Positions 34,347 to 47,941 are shown, counted from the stretch's first letter. The stretch is 64,000 nt of DNA from Actinomortierella ambigua (GCA_016098155.1 JAAAJB010000055.1:1-64000); one strand, 5' to 3'. The notes: generated by a model from the letters alone, not told the origin. Numbers and translations are program-made.

Positions 34347-36664
34347 CAACTAATTCCAGATCATGGAACTGATCCATGATTGGTTGTAAAATGCGTACCA
34401 ACGACTTGTACTTGGTTGTGGTTTTGCAAAATCGAATCATAGCATCGATCGTCGCCGGGAGAACAGTAGCTTGAGCATGCAGTGAATCATCCTCCATCAA
34501 CCAAACAGACAGGATTCGTAGAGACGCGAGAAAAATCATGTTTTGGACAAGATCTTTGGGGCTTGTGACATGCGCCTGGAATCCAAAAAAGAAAAAAAAA
34601 TAGTGGTTTTCATAAATGAGCAAACTCGTGAGTATCGCAGAATGAGAACTTTCCATGAACTCTAGCGCAGGTATACATTGAACCCCCCCCCTTTTTTTTT
34701 TACCTGTACATCTCGCAGATAATCCAATATTGCGATAAATGTCGCCTGAAGTGCCTCCTGCAATTTGAGAATTGCCGTGGCGTCAAACAACCCAAAGTCC
34801 TCAGTATCTGCGACTTGAATTAGGTATGCAATTGTAGTCTCCAAGATCCCATAGGCTAATGGTAAAACTTTCTCCTCTCGTGTCTTCTCTAGTGACCGGT
34901 CTGTCTCTTCTGATGATGATGATTTCGATGTGTCCTGTTTGTTGTCGTCTCTACTAGCGTTGGTGCTGTCACTAGCACCGCCGTCCAGTCCTTGACCTAG
35001 TTCATCCATCAAGACTCGGACTTCTACACAGACCAAATGAACGACAAGTGACGCGAATTTTTTATCGAGTTCCTGATCTGTGAGCGACAGCGCGTGCATG
35101 GAGGATACCAACGATGCAGGCGACGCTTTGGTGGAGCGGCTCGTACTGTTGCTGCTGCTGCTCCCGGCGGAAATTTTTTCGGGAACCGCCTTTTCGGGAA
35201 AGAGCCAAGATGATCCCAGTTTTAGAACTAAAATGCCTGTCAAAATGAGGCTATTATCGCGAACCGCCGGCGCTAGGGTGTTTGCATTTTTTTTTTGATC
35301 ACAAGGAAAAAAAACGATACGATATTAATTAAATTAGTTATGTGCGCAGATTTCAACGACGCTAAAAATAAACTTCAAATCTGCATTTTTTGTGGCCAAA
35401 CTGGTTGTCATTCATTCCTTCCTCTCCGCCCCCCCCCCCTCCCAAAGGTACCTTGTCGTGTACTGAGCAGCTGGATCAAGCCCGATTTCAAGTTTCGCAC
35501 CCAAGCTCGAGACTCTGATGGGTATGTTTCGACCTGATGCTTCAGAAGCGGGTCAGGAACGAACGAGAGGGTGTCGATCAGGAGCTGCAAGATCTCTGGC
35601 TTGTGGGGTTCTGTCGGTTGGCTGAATGGTTTGGAAAGCAGAGTCAGGATTGTTGGCCAGAAATGGCGCGTAATGTCGGTGACTGCTTGTGCGTTCTGCT
35701 TGTAACCTTCTTGGATGATTAAGAATGTCCTCTGGCAAACCAGGCGGGCATCACGATGTGTCTCGTCTTCTATTTTGTTATTAAATTAACGCGGAAAATA
35801 TTTCAATAAAATTTAGTCTTTTTTTTTTTTTGTAACAGACTGGCGCTTGCATATTCGGAGAAATCAAGGTCGGATACTGTGCATTATTTTACCACCATTG
35901 CTCATGGTCTCGAGAATGTAGGAGACGACAACACGCTGATAGTCTGGGTTGGTGAGAACCATGGACACCTGCGGGTATGTTGAGATCTTGAGGAGGATGC
36001 GGAGAATATTATGGGTGTTGTCGCCATCATTCCTATTGTTCCATTTTGAATCAGATCACCGATGGTGAGTATTTCGTTGCATAGTTCATGTCCTAGGGCA
36101 CCAGAGCGATACATAAAGACCACACGACCGCAAGGACGTTCTCCAGCTGAATGAAGGACTGAATGAAAGGGTGGAGTCATGGCATACTTTGCAGAGATCA
36201 ACGTCAGGAGTGCTGGTAGATGGTCCTTGAACTCCTTGCGTGTCAGTAGCTCCCAGTTGGAAGCGAAGCAAGTGAGTATATTCACCGCAATAGCCTTGAC
36301 TGTCTGCACATCAACGCCACATCCTTCAGGAAGCTGATCCGTGGCTATTATAGTGTGAGACAAAACAGACAAAAAGACAAACAAGCAAACAGGGGGATGG
36401 GTAAGACACGAGGACCATAGTATCCATTAAACGAGGATAAGATGTGCCTTCATAACAACACTTACTGATCTTTAGCATGCGATCCAAAAATTGGTGATCC
36501 ATGTTGTCGAAGAAAAGACGCACTGTCTCAGGCTCTGAGTCGTCTAGAAGTTTGGACATCAGAATGAGGCCGACAAACTTTTCCTCATGCGAAGTGCCTG
36601 GGCGAATGAGCTCCAGGCACTTTTCAAGGTCCATCTCTGCCGTAGTTGAATGTGATTGCGACAT
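34342..36664 (-). CDS. neurochondrin-like armadillo-type protein
   Basis: Homologue of neurochondrin, a cytoplasmic helical-repeat protein whose animal form takes part in receptor signalling and Rab/SMN-linked trafficking; the fungal role is unknown. Six exons (36664-36466, 36344-36188, 36032-35893, 35769-35452, 35236-34704, 34575-34342) close to 526 residues; the human protein has 729. Matching parts include MDLEKCLELIRPGTSHEEKF...LLMSKLL-type start, ALLTLISAK, ILRILLKISTYPQVSMVL, DALVxLL-like repeats, SLVVHLVCVEVRVLMDELGQ (close to LALLVNLACVEVRLALEE in animals), ETTIAYLIQVADTEDFG and FLASLRILSVWLMEDDSLHA. A plausible longer frame past 36188 is actually intronic: only splicing at GTATGC keeps the frame. 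The stop codon is contained in an AATAAA hexamer. Confidence 0.82.
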
Positions 36665-37479
36665 TGGGTGTTGAGAGGATTCAGCGCGACGAGGTCGTTT
36701 GGTTGTAGAGTTGTTGTGTTGCAGGTAGAGGAGAGAGAGAGAGACTGTACATACTACAGTACTGTATGCCCAGCCACCACACGTACGCCTCCTCTAAATT
36801 TGTGATATATAATTTTTTTGTTCCTGAAAATGATGGGTGTGGGTTCGGGATTGTGGGGGGAGGAATGAGAGTCGACCCCGCCAATAATGGAACCAGCTGA
36901 GACACTGCACAGTCAAGGGCAGTGAAGGGAGCAGAAGATGCCCTAGAAACAAAAGTAGCTGAAAACCCAGGGAAACGATCAACGCGTGAGGAGGGGAGAA
37001 CGGAGGCGATGTATGTCATGGAGAGACTAATATCGTTGCGCGCAAACAGACACGCACCCGCCCTCGAGAAGGGCGATGCTCTTACTTTCTTTGATTGTAA
37101 GCAACTTCCTCTCCTCCTCTGCTCTCTCTTGCAGCAACTGAATGGGAAAAAAAAAGAGGGAGGCACAAGAGAGCAAACGAAGACAGCGAGTGTGAATGTA
37201 TAGGCCTTTTTTTTTTTTTTTTACTCCTAACTCCAAAAAGGACTAGCACCGTGCCTGGTGGCGCTACTCCCTCTCACCCTCTTCCTGCTCCTCTTCTTCT
37301 TCCACCAGCTCTTCCTTCTCCCGTCCCCATTTCATCATCGCTCATTCACCAGACGACCATTTCTCCCTGTCGGTCTGTCTGACCCCCCTCCCTTTCTTTA
37401 CGTTCCGCTCCCCTCTTTCATGCATTCTTTCCCCCCCACCCCATTTCCCTCCACTCCTCCCATTCCCTCACAACCTACA
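36665..37479. promoter_or_regulatory. divergent region between neurochondrin and the RhoGAP gene
   Basis: 815 bp between two divergent starts. A GTAC/CTACAG cluster, ACTGTACATACTACAGTACT, lies at 36744-36763, about 80 bp from the neurochondrin start. A 17-base T run lies near 37206-37222. A long CT-rich 5' leader (37258-37470) precedes the RhoGAP start; it is open in the same frame but looks like UTR. Confidence 0.5.
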
Positions 37480-40400
37480 ATGGCCTCTGGTCATGGCGGC
37501 AGAACAAGCGACGATCGCTTGTCCGTAAACTATTCTCCTGGCAACCTTGCCAGGTCCAACCCTGTCAAACCACAAGTTAGCTTGCCTATCCTCCCACCGT
37601 TGCCAATCACCAGGGAAGGCAAAGAAGCAAAGGACCAAGCCCAGCAGTGGGAAATGTCCTTGAACCGGATTTTCCAGAACATGCAGTCCGAAGACCTTGC
37701 TCGTTACCTCACGTACTTCAAAGCAAGACTCGAGGTTGAGGAGACCTACATCCGTGGCCTGGAGAAACTCGTTGTCCCTCCTAAGAACTTTAAAGTCACC
37801 GGCAACAACGGTGGTAGTAGTGGTGGTGGTGGTGGAACATCAAGCAACAACAGTATCAACGGTGGTCATGAAGGATCCAGTAGTAGTAGTACTGGCGGAC
37901 CTGGAGGTAATTCCAACGATACAGAGGAGATCCCGACAACCCTGCACATGGCGCTCGACTCACTCCTTGCATCAACCGTCCGTGCTGCATCGAGTCGTCG
38001 TCAGTTCTCCGACATGCTTCGAAACATCTCTGGGGCTTTGTCGAATCTGAAGGACAACCACGAACGTATGCGCAAGAAACAAAAGGATGATGTCAAGCCC
38101 ATCTTCCAGCTATATGCTGAGATACGGTTGAGCACCCTGCCCAAGGTATATACCATGTACACTTAGGATGTGCGAGTGAGTGAGTGAGTGAATGAGTGAG
38201 TGAGTGACGGAGGGAGGGGGAGACAAGTGAGTGGGCGAGAGCTACAAAAAAAAGTCTAGATTCGCTCTCAAGATAGAACCACGCCCGATGGTGGAGGGTG
38301 GGCAGGGAAGACGGGTGACTGGTCTCGGCTTTGTTGTTGACGCTCTCTGCTAACCCCCCGTCAATCTTGTTTACTTCGTTCGTAATCCCACCCTCTGTTC
38401 TCTCTTAACCCCCCACCTATCTACAACCATCATTACGATCAATTCACGTTGCATCGCAAAAAAAAAAAAAAAAAAAATAACCATAGGCAAAGAGAACATA
38501 TGAACAGAAATGTCGCGAGGTCGAACAGGTGTTCTCGATGGACGAAAGCGACCATTCTTCTATGCGTGAACGCCTCAAGAATCTTGCAAGTTCAGGCCCT
38601 GCGGGTCGTCTTGTCAAGTGCAAGCGTGAAATGGAAGAAGCAGGTAAAAAATGCCCCCACCCCCGGAGCCAACAATGTTTCTTTTCTTTTGTCCTTTTAA
38701 GCATCGCCTCCTCGCGTCTACCACAGCCTGTCAGCTCGCTCTCATATATCTAATTTGTACCTGTGTGACCCCCTGGAAAATGCATCAACCACGAGCAATT
38801 GAGACAACCGTATGGTCAGCAGTAGCAGGCACAAGAGCCTACAACATGGTAATAGCAGAGCTGACCACAGTTATTTATTCCTACATCAATTAGAAAGCGA
38901 GTACAAGAATATTGTCAGCATGCTAGAGGTGTATCGTCAGAGACGCGAGGAGGCATGGGAATCATCACTCAAGGTAGATGACCATGAAGTATTGTCTGAC
39001 CGAAAATGATGAAGGATAGAGTCTTTTAGACGACCCCCACCCCCTAACTTTTCTCAATCTTCGCGGCGCAACAATTCTTCTAGATGATGCAAACCATGGT
39101 CAATGAGCGAGGCACAAAAGCTAGACAGTGTCTTGAGGCGTACGTGAATGGTGAAAGAGAGATGCTGCGTAGAGGCTCAAGTGAAATGGATAGACTGTCC
39201 ATTGCCGTCGAGTGCGTAAAGCCCGTGGGCGACGCGGAGCAGGTTTGCATGACCTTCACTCGCGACGCTTCATCGCATCCCAAAACTGTCCTTTACGAGA
39301 GCTTCCACAGCAAGAAGGCAGCCAGTAAGTCTCTATTGGGTTCCTCTGCTTTTCTAATGCACGAGCGATCATTGCGTCTTCGATAAGATGCGGACAGAAA
39401 TAGGAAATGAAGAGCCCGACATCTCATTAACTCCCCTGCGGCATCGTTGGTTCTTTTAATTTTTTTTTTATTACTACTCCCCTCTAATAGCCGGCATCTT
39501 TGGAATGAGCCTGATCGAGTATGCGAGGAAATTTGACCAAAATGTTCCGTTAGTTGTCCTTAAGTGTACCGAGGCGATAGACCGGTACGGACTTAAGAGA
39601 GAGGGCATCTATCGCGTTTCTGGTCGCCATGCTCAGATTACTAATCTTCGCAAGGCGTTCGAGGCTGACGAGCGGCAGGTCGACCTTACCGATCCCTCTG
39701 CAGCAGAAGAAGTCCACGCCATTGCTGCCATCCTTAAGGCATATCTTCGGGAGATGCCTGAGCCTCTCTTCCCTTTCCCGCTGAATGAGCGTGTGGCATA
39801 CTCAAGTAATTGAACTCTGCTATTGGAAAACAGTATTCTGAGGTATTTGTGCTCACCTGCCTGCAGAATCTAATGCGCTTGTATCTCTCTTTATGTAGAC
39901 TTGACTGGAGGGCAGGCGCGAATGCAAGAGCTCAAAGGACGACTCAAGCGACTGGACGACTGCCACTTGGATACTCTCCAGATTCTAATTCAACACTTAC
40001 GAAGGTATGGTTTAAAATTGGGAAGACAATAGCGTGCTTGACACTTTTTTTTAAAAAAAAGTCTTTTTTGTCACTCATCATGTATTAAAACATCCTTTCT
40101 CATTTTCTCGCCTGTAGAGTGTACGATAGTGTAGACGATAACAAGATGAATCTGGACAATATCTCGCTCATTTTTACACCAGCCATTTTCCATGACTTTA
40201 ACAGTGCTGGAACAGGACCCCAGGCTGCATCTCAGGCCGCACAACAGCAATATCAACAGCAGCAAAGCCTGAGCACTGGCGCTCCGGCCGGTCCATCGTC
40301 TCCCAGTGCAAATATGTCATCATCTTCCGACCAACAGACCTCACCAACTGCCAATAGCTTTTCGGCTGGTGGCAATGCTGTTTCGACAGCAGCCTCGTGG

Positions 40401-41056
40401 TCGAGCGATCATGTCTTGGCCGACTTGATCTTGAACAGCCATCGAATCTTTAATGTACTTCCCAAATTGCCGTCGCGAGGTAACTCGATGCCTAATGACC
40501 CACAGATGCGCTCGGTGGAGGCTCGCATGCAACAGCAGCACTTGCATGGTCCTGATAACAGTGGTGGCTACCCGCACGCGCATCATAGCGGTGGTGTTGG
40601 CAGCAGCAGCGGCAGCAGCGGTGGTGGTGGTGGTGGAGGTAGTGGAGGTAGTGGAGGCAAGGGCGGTGGAGGAGGCAAAGGTGGCCGGTACCGCGAATCG
40701 CGAGGCTCTATGGGCCATCCCGGATCGGCGTCCATGTCTCCACGCTCTGACAGCCTTGGGCCAAACTCCAGCGGGCCACCAGTAGCAACATCGTTGCCGC
40801 CTATAGTAGCGAGCCCAAGTCTTTCGCCATACTTGAAACCACATCTCCCGCCGCCTAATGTGCAACAGCAATACAGTCCGTCACAGCTCAAGATGCGTCA
40901 TAGCTCCCCTCACCTGAACGATGGCGCGCCTGGCCACCACTCTGCTGCTGGTACTCCTCCCTATCCAAGTGCCACATCTCAGCAGCCGCAGACGCAGCAC
41001 CTTTATAACCCGAAGCAACAACGAGAATACCACCCACCGCCACCACAGCAACAACC

Positions 41057-41091
<35 letters not shown>

Positions 41092-41225
41092 GTGAGTACC
41101 CCATAGGTCAACGACCTCAACAACAGCAACCACCGCCGCCAAGATCACGGTACAGTCCTCATGGCTCGGAAGTCAGCCTATCTTCACGATCAATGAATGC
41201 AGACGACGTGAACGACCTGCTGTAG
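37480..41225 (+). CDS. F-BAR and RhoGAP domain protein (Rgd1-like)
   Basis: GTPase-activating protein for Rho-family GTPases that binds curved membranes, expected at sites of polarised growth. Seven exons (37480-38145, 38487-38643, 38861-38973, 39084-39324, 39491-39805, 39899-40004, 40118-41225) close to 901 residues. The F-BAR domain (about 45-385) begins with QWEMSLNRIFQNMQSEDLARY and includes AKRTYEQKCREVEQVFS, with a glycine/serine-rich insertion in between. The RhoGAP domain (about 400-600) has GIFGMSLIEYARK, the arginine-finger segment EGIYRVSGRHAQI, REMPEPLFPFPLNERV and DDNKMNLDNISLIFTPAIF. The C-terminal 330 residues are low complexity with polyG, polyQ and proline runs. Exon 3 was placed at the only acceptor (AGCAGAG) that keeps phase. 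The MASGHGG start was chosen because the upstream in-frame extension is CT-rich leader. Confidence 0.92.
41056..41089 (+). repeat. CAG run coding polyglutamine in the RhoGAP tail
   Basis: Near-perfect CAG repeat within the last exon; length polymorphism is expected. Confidence 0.85.
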
Positions 41226-42287
41226 ATTACCCTTTTCTTTTTTCTGTACATTGAAATTTCGGAATACCAGGCATAAAGATAAAAAAAAAAAGTCTTTTAT
41301 TTTACAGTGAGGCTACGACTTGTATCCTGGAGAGCGAGTGAGAGAGACGGGCACGATGGCCAATTCTTTTCTCTTTGATAGTCTGCTTTGTGTGCGTCTG
41401 GACGCAGCCTTTGTTCTTATTATTATTATTTTCTCAGACCCAGCACAGCCTATGCCAATTCCCTGTGAGGCTGAGTTGAGGAATTGAAGGCACTGTAACG
41501 ATTGCGTCAATCACTGCCACTCTCCTGTGGAGGTATCGATCTTTTTGCGATTTGACTTTTGTCCTTCCTAGCCCAAGAAGAGTGGCGGCAAAACAACACA
41601 AGACTGCCCATGATTTGCTTTGAAGATGTCCACACGGGCGCTACGAGTGTGGTGAGTGGCTGGAAACAACAGCCCTTGTGCGAGCAACAGAGTCGACAGA
41701 GGGAGCGAGGAAGAGAGGGAGGGAGGGGGGGAGAGAGATTCTCCGACCGACTATGGCGAACCTTGAGCGAAGAGACAAAAACCCCCTGTTCGATATTCTT
41801 TTTTCAGGAACCCAACGCTCACCCCCTCTCCCCCCCTTGATGATATGTGATGGGTAACGTGCGCGCTGGATCAGGGATGTGAGGGAGAAACAGGACCACA
41901 CTAACTATGTCTGTCTGTCCGTCTGTTTCTCTCTCTCCGTGTGTGTGTCTTTCTTACATCAGAGTCAACACCAAACTATTGTGACAAGGGACCGTTTTGG
42001 TGGTTGCACAGCTGAAGATGGCACCCCAGCTCCGACCCAGGGCGGGTTTTTGACTGGACTGGCCAGGCATCGTCAACCCATTTTCCCGAGCGATAAAGGG
42101 CCTTTGACGTACACACCTGTACATGTACCATACTCAATTATCTCGTGTTTCTTTTTTCCTTTCGCTTCGGCCAAAGCTTGTTTACAGAGAGGGTGGTCGT
42201 GGTCGTGGTCGTGGTGGTGGTGCGACGGATGGTATCAGCAGGGTGCAAGCAGGATCGTATTTTTAGGCCCTTTGATATAAATGTCTC

Positions 42288-42318
<31 letters not shown>

Positions 42319-42555
42319 CCTCTGGTCTCAGCCTCTGTCGCTCACAGCCTTCTTCACTTCTCCACTCTCTCTCTCTCTCTCTCCTTCTCTGCCGAGTTGC
42401 CATTCGTGTTTGCTCTTCCATTGTCCATTGCTCCACCCCATTCGCAACAGGATCTCCATCGCCTATTCTTTTTCTTCTTCTTCTTCTCCTTCTCTCACCC
42501 ACCCTGCCACTCTCCACTCTCTCCTCTTCAGAAACAGACAGACAAACATCCAACC
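41226..42555. other. intergenic and 5' leader region with CT microsatellites
   Basis: No gene is supported. A (GTGGTC)-like minisatellite lies at 42192-42225, and (CT)n tracts at 42293-42318 and 42366-42384. The CT-rich part probably belongs to the leader of the following gene. Confidence 0.5.
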
Positions 42556-45295
42556 ATGACCACAGCCTGCACACACAAGTCGCCAACGTGCCTGCAAAGG
42601 CACTCAAACCGAAACTCGTTCCACAACTGTGTTGCCTACCATCCCAACACGGAGAAGCAGAGCATCAGCCATCTCCAATATCAGTTTGATCAACAACTAA
42701 TGTTCCAGGACCACCACTATCGACCTCTCGACTCGAGCATGAACAACAAGACTATGCAGCAACCACATCGTCCATCTTTTGAGCCATCACCACAGCCAGT
42801 TAGGAAGCAGCAGCAGCAGCACCTGCCTTCACCGCCCATGTCTCCTACGCGCCCTTGTCCGCCACCAGCAGTGCCAGGACTCTCGCTCAACACATCGGAG
42901 GAATGTCTCCAGCGGGTGACCGTGATGAGCACGGGCGACAAGAAGTATCTCAAGCTCTTCTCGCCCAACCTGGTCGAGTCACCAGTGAGCTTTCTGACAC
43001 AGAAGCAACTCAACGAAGACAAGAAGCTCTGGGAGAAGGGTCCTGATGAAGTTTTACGGTTACAGATTGAGAATGAGCATCGTGATGCACACCGAGGTAA
43101 GGGGGAGGAGATATCTCTGATAATATGATTGCATTTGAATATCCTGGCTCTCACGTCTTTTTGTCTGTCCACCCACCCCTGCCACTCCCTTTTTCGTAAA
43201 TTACATTGACACAAAACACATGCACAACAGTCATACACCAACCATCGATCTCACACTCCTACATCCATCCCCCGCCACCCCTTGTATGTGTGTGTGCATG
43301 CCCACACAACCCGGGGATATCACTTCAACTCTCCTGGGCCTTTGGCCTAATTCCCTACGCTGTCACATCTGTTTCATGGGTTGGGAGTGCAAATAAGCTA
43401 CTTTGGGGATGACAATGGGGCACGTCCTTTTTTTCCTTGGCTATGGTTAAACCCATTCGACATTCTCGACTAGTCTTGTCGTCAGTGCAATAAGCTACAC
43501 AGACAGCTGCTTGACCATCCGAGCGAGCCTGCGTGTCGACATGACCCCACTCCTCTGCGAAGCCTATTTTTTTTGGGGGGGGGGGGGATGATCAGACTAA
43601 TACATGCAAGATGAAGGGCAGACCAAACAGAGAACTGAGCTGCAAGTTAAAGAGACTGATGGGGTTCAGCAAGTCTCAGTACGGCACTGAAGGAGCACGC
43701 CTCCTTCCTCCCTGTTCTTTTTCCGGGGTGTGATGGATGTTTACTGTTTGGTTTGGATCTTGAATCCTGTCTGCAGAGGTGTTACTCTCACCAGGCACAA
43801 CTGTTTACTTACGCCAATACCGTGTTGGAGCCATCCCATGATGTTATCTTTGTGTCGTAATTCTATATTTACAGACCCTATCGCGTAAAAAAAAAAATAA
43901 CTGTGAGGCGAACCTAATGTTGTACAACACTGACGTCCGCGCTGCGATGCGTGGGCGTATGGCTGGTGCATTCCTTTGAATCCCCCGTTCTCCGCCCATT
44001 CTTCCCCCTCCCTCCCCATACACGGAAGGCTGCAGCTGTGGGAAAAAAAAACAGAAGTACCACCTCTTTGAGGAGGAAAAACTTGCGGAGTACAGATACT
44101 GTTCCTGATTTTGCCACTGATGGAACATGATATGGCCACAACGGGTGTTGGAACATTGGGTTCCATCTTGGTTCTCGACCGCTATTTGCACTCCACCTTT
44201 GTCCATCTCTGTGTACGACTGAGCTGAGGGCAGGATAAAAATGGTTTCGATCACCTGTGCCACCCCTTCGTACTCAAAGAAAACTTCGCCGCCTACCCTT
44301 TTTTTTTTCGCAGCTGACACCCTCGAATTTGGGCCAACCGCTCGTTTGCGTGTCACAACGTGCATATCCATGTGCAGGCTGGCTCTCAATCTACCCTTCT
44401 ACTCTCCCTTAACTGCGCCATGCGCGCCAGCACTCTTCTTCCTCGAACTCTTTTCACGCAGCAGAAGGAGAGAAAGACTCGCTCTGCATCAATTTCTTCC
44501 TCTTTTTGCACCATGACCATTCCTGTGTTGAGACCAATGATGTGGTTTCATGACTCCAATGCCCCACCTTTTGTTTTCTTTCCTTTCCCGTCCTTGCATG
44601 TTGTTTTTCGTGAGAAAAGAACCTTTCGTTACTGACCAAAGGAAACAAAAACAATTCTCCCATCGCTTTTTTTTTTCTTCATTCTTCACTCCTTTTTCTT
44701 AGCACGATCCAAGCAACAACTTTACGGTTTTGCGATGGGATTGTGGCTCGGATCTCTCATGGGAGTTCTCATCCTGCAGCAAACGTCCGCCAAAGTCTAT
44801 TTCTGGAGCAGTCTCGCCAGGTACAGAAAAACACTCGCCATGCAGTCGCGCACAGCGCCTGTAGAAATTCGTGAAGAGTACTACAGGGCGGGAGGGGGGG
44901 TGTATGTATGTGCATTCTTGTGTGCACACGCTACGTTGTTGCGAGGTGAAGGTGGATCAACACAACGTACCCCTTCCCCCCCCCTACCAGTATCCAATAG
45001 CAGATCGCACACATGGCATGTGAACTCACTTCTAACCCTTTTTTTTTTGTTTTTTTTTCACTTCACTGCTCTCTCCTCTAGGCAAGATATCTTGTCGTCG
45101 CATTCGTCTCTGATCATGGTCCTCGTGCTGCTGAGTTGCTTGATCATTGTCCGGTCGGGAACACGGTGCATGATGACGGCCATTGGCACATGCGCAGCTG
45201 TCCTCACTTGCTTTGCCACCTTGATCGTCAACCAGAGCCGCTACTACCCTGATGGTGGACCTCAGCGTCGTCACTTGTCAGCGTCCACGTTCTAA
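42556..45295 (+). CDS. membrane protein of unknown function, three C-terminal helices
   Basis: Three exons (42556-43096, 44703-44820, 45082-45295) close to 290 residues. The first 180 residues are polar, glutamine/histidine/proline-rich and likely cytosolic, ending in KYLKLFSPNLVESPVSFLT and a charged helix (LNEDKKLWEKGPDEVLRLQ). Then come three hydrophobic helices: FAMGLWLGSLMGVLILQ, SSLIMVLVLLSCLIIV and MMTAIGTCAAVLTCFATLIV, and a short polar tail. I recognise no family. The first intron is about 1.6 kb, roughly ten times the usual size here. It is supported by phase (G plus CA) and by the continuity of the helix RDAHRARSKQQLYGF, but a different gene model, with exon 1 separate, cannot be excluded. 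Confidence 0.6.
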
Positions 45296-47910
45296 GCGGC
45301 GGAGGTTGGTTCGCTTACTCACTCACTCACCCACTCACTCACATCCCCCATTCTTCTCTTCATTCTCATCCAACTCCTCTCACCTCCCACCCTTCTCACC
45401 TTCCTCGGCTCCCACCTTATCCCCTTTCCTCTATTCGCATGTAAATATCTTCCATTGTAAATACTCGTTCCACCTATCACACCCATCCCACTTGCATGTT
45501 ACTTTTGTTCGCCACTCTCTTCACGTCATACGCATCTCCTTTCCTTCATCTACCACCCGCCTCATTTCTTTCCCTTCAGTCAATGCTCGCTTGTTCTTGT
45601 AGCATTGGGTTTTTGGAAGCAAAACAAATAAAAATAAGGCCAAAAAAAGCCACCTTCATTGTTTGCAATAACCATCTTGATATGTGTGTGTGGTAGGCCG
45701 AATTGTAGGAGTAAGTGGAGGAGAGGGAAAGAGGGCTAAACGTGATTAGCCGTGGTCCACTTTCTAGGTCCACCAAAGTGCCTCTCAGTACTCCAGGGCA
45801 AAGATACCCGGGACCCAACGACGACTCAGACGCGAAGACGACTTTGATTCAGGAACGCTATGACGCGATCACAGGTAGATACGCTTGTAAAGACGACAAC
45901 AAACTGGCCACAACAGTTGAATCATTGGCCAATCCACCTGTCATCGCATCAGTGTTCCTGATTACTTTACGCAGGCCACACACGCATCACCATTTGTAAG
46001 CGTCCAAAACTCGTCTGTCTCCATCACGAGATATGTTTAAAGGAAGACGTACCAGTACACTGGGGCTGATAAAGGTACTTTTCTCAGAACTCCATAATCT
46101 CCGGAAGATAGATCGACAAACAGTGGGCGGAGGTAGGAGGAAGGGTACAGAGGAAACCAATTGAACTTTCTTTGTCTCCCTCTTCTCTTTCGTTCCCTTT
46201 GCACATGCGAGGAGAATGGGGGCAAAAGGGCACAGGGCTGAGCTCTTTCCTTTTTCTTTGATCACGGCTTTTTTTTTTCTTCCTGTTGGAGTAAAGATCG
46301 CTCTTGGCGGAAAAAAGGGGAAAGGAGGGAGAGACAGATGGTCAAGGGCCGCAGAACTAGACATGGAAACGAGTAGGCTGTTTTGGCCATGTGTCAGGGA
46401 TACTGTTGTTGATGTCCCTGGACCCTTAAAAAATGCAATGAGAAAAAGGAAGAGCTTGGCACACAGCACCACCGTTAACCCTTTCCGTCTCCTTTCTCCC
46501 TCACTCGACGATCATTATGACAAGTTGGCCGTTTTGTCGTTGTGGCAAAAGGAAAAAAAAAAGAATCACGAGGTGAATGACGCACATTCATTATGAGGAA
46601 GGGAGGGAAGGTGGTTGTGATGGAAAAGAAGGGTGATATTGTCGGAAGAATGCAAAACGAGAGAAGGTTTTTGACCTGCATATTGTCCAGGTGGACAATT
46701 CAAACACGTTTCACTGCGCGTTGGTTTTTTGTGACATCGATGTGGGTCGACAAATTTAGAGTTGCAGTTACAGGCTGAAAGAGTATGTGATCGAGAGGTG
46801 ACATGAACACAACTCAAGCTATGTTTTCATAACTATGATTGTTTTAGGAAATCCCGAATGTCGTAACCCAATGCTCTCCCGGTGTGAGGGGGAGGAGGAA
46901 TGTATGCACTCCACACAATTAGAAGAACAACAATTTCTATACGACGCGTATGAGGGATTGTCCCCTTCCCTTCAATCCGCAAATCTCTCTCTCTCTCAGT
47001 CGTCTGCTTTACTTCTTCTTGTACACACTTGACGCTCTTGAGCCAGCTGGATGTCACTCGTGAACCCCCGGAATCTTTTTTGTCGCCATTAGCGCCCGCC
47101 GTCGCTTGAGAACTGAGAATGTACATAGCCTTACCTTGTAAAAAAAATTGAACAAAAGAAACGTTTGGCACCAGGAGCATAAACGTACTTGATCAACTTC
47201 GTAGTATTCTACCAGGTTTCGGACAAGAATTAAGGTTAACTCTCTCCTTGTGAGAAAACGAGATGAGGGCTGTTGGATCCAACCCGAAACCAAGGACAAA
47301 ATAAACGTTCCTACAATTCCCCTTCGCGTGAGGGTTTTGTAAAAGGCTGAACCCACTCTCTGCCAAGTACTCGGGGCTGAATAATAGGGATGCCAGGTTG
47401 TTGTGACCAATCAGCTGGAGCAAGAGTGTCCACGCAGTATAGTTTTCCTTGTAGCGATGATAATTAGTGATGATCATGATGACCCCATGCATTCCCCAGT
47501 ACTCACTGTGTAAAGGCACAGCCCCTAGTTAGCGGGATAATCATTTTCCTCCTCTTACGAGATTTTGATAAGGTTCTCTGTTTGCAAAGGAAGTACAAGA
47601 TTGATTACACTCATTGAATTGCTGTTCTCTCTCTTTTCTCTCTCTCTCTATCTCGCTCACTCTCTTTCTCTCTCTCTGTCTCTGTCTCTGCGGCAACGGG
47701 ACTTTGTGTGGGAGAATATAGATAAACTGATATCAGCATTAAAGGTGAAGTGCTGCCCAACAGAAATGAATGGGAACAGATGACGCCTTTTTCTCCATTT
47801 GGCACAGCAGCAGTTGGCTCTCCGCCTTGCCTCCCTCCACGTGCAGCGCAAACTAGACTACACTACCTCCACGTCGGTACATAAACTTTCCGAGAATCAG
47901 TAGAGGTGCA

Positions 47911-47941
47911 TGGCAACAACAACAACAACAACAACAACAAA
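47911..47941 (+). repeat. (CAA)n microsatellite
   Basis: About ten CAA units in non-coding DNA. Confidence 0.9.

Noticed and set aside
36033..36187. Coding continuation of neurochondrin (HSVLHSAGERPCGRV and onward)
   Set aside because: The frame is open, but continuing it loses the conserved ILRILLKISTYPQV segment. Splicing GTATGC to AATAG restores phase and the family sequence.
37258..37479. N-terminal hydrophobic extension of the RhoGAP protein
   Set aside because: The frame is open upstream, but the sequence is a CT-rich leader (leucine, phenylalanine and proline by composition) and the Met at 37480 has a proper start context.
42145..42555. Extension of the membrane protein upstream of 42556
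   Set aside because: It is made of CT microsatellite and a valine run from GTGGTC repeats; it looks like leader sequence.
46800..47530. Minus-strand open frames near 47 kb
   Set aside because: Overlapping frames in two phases with no splice logic and no recognisable family.
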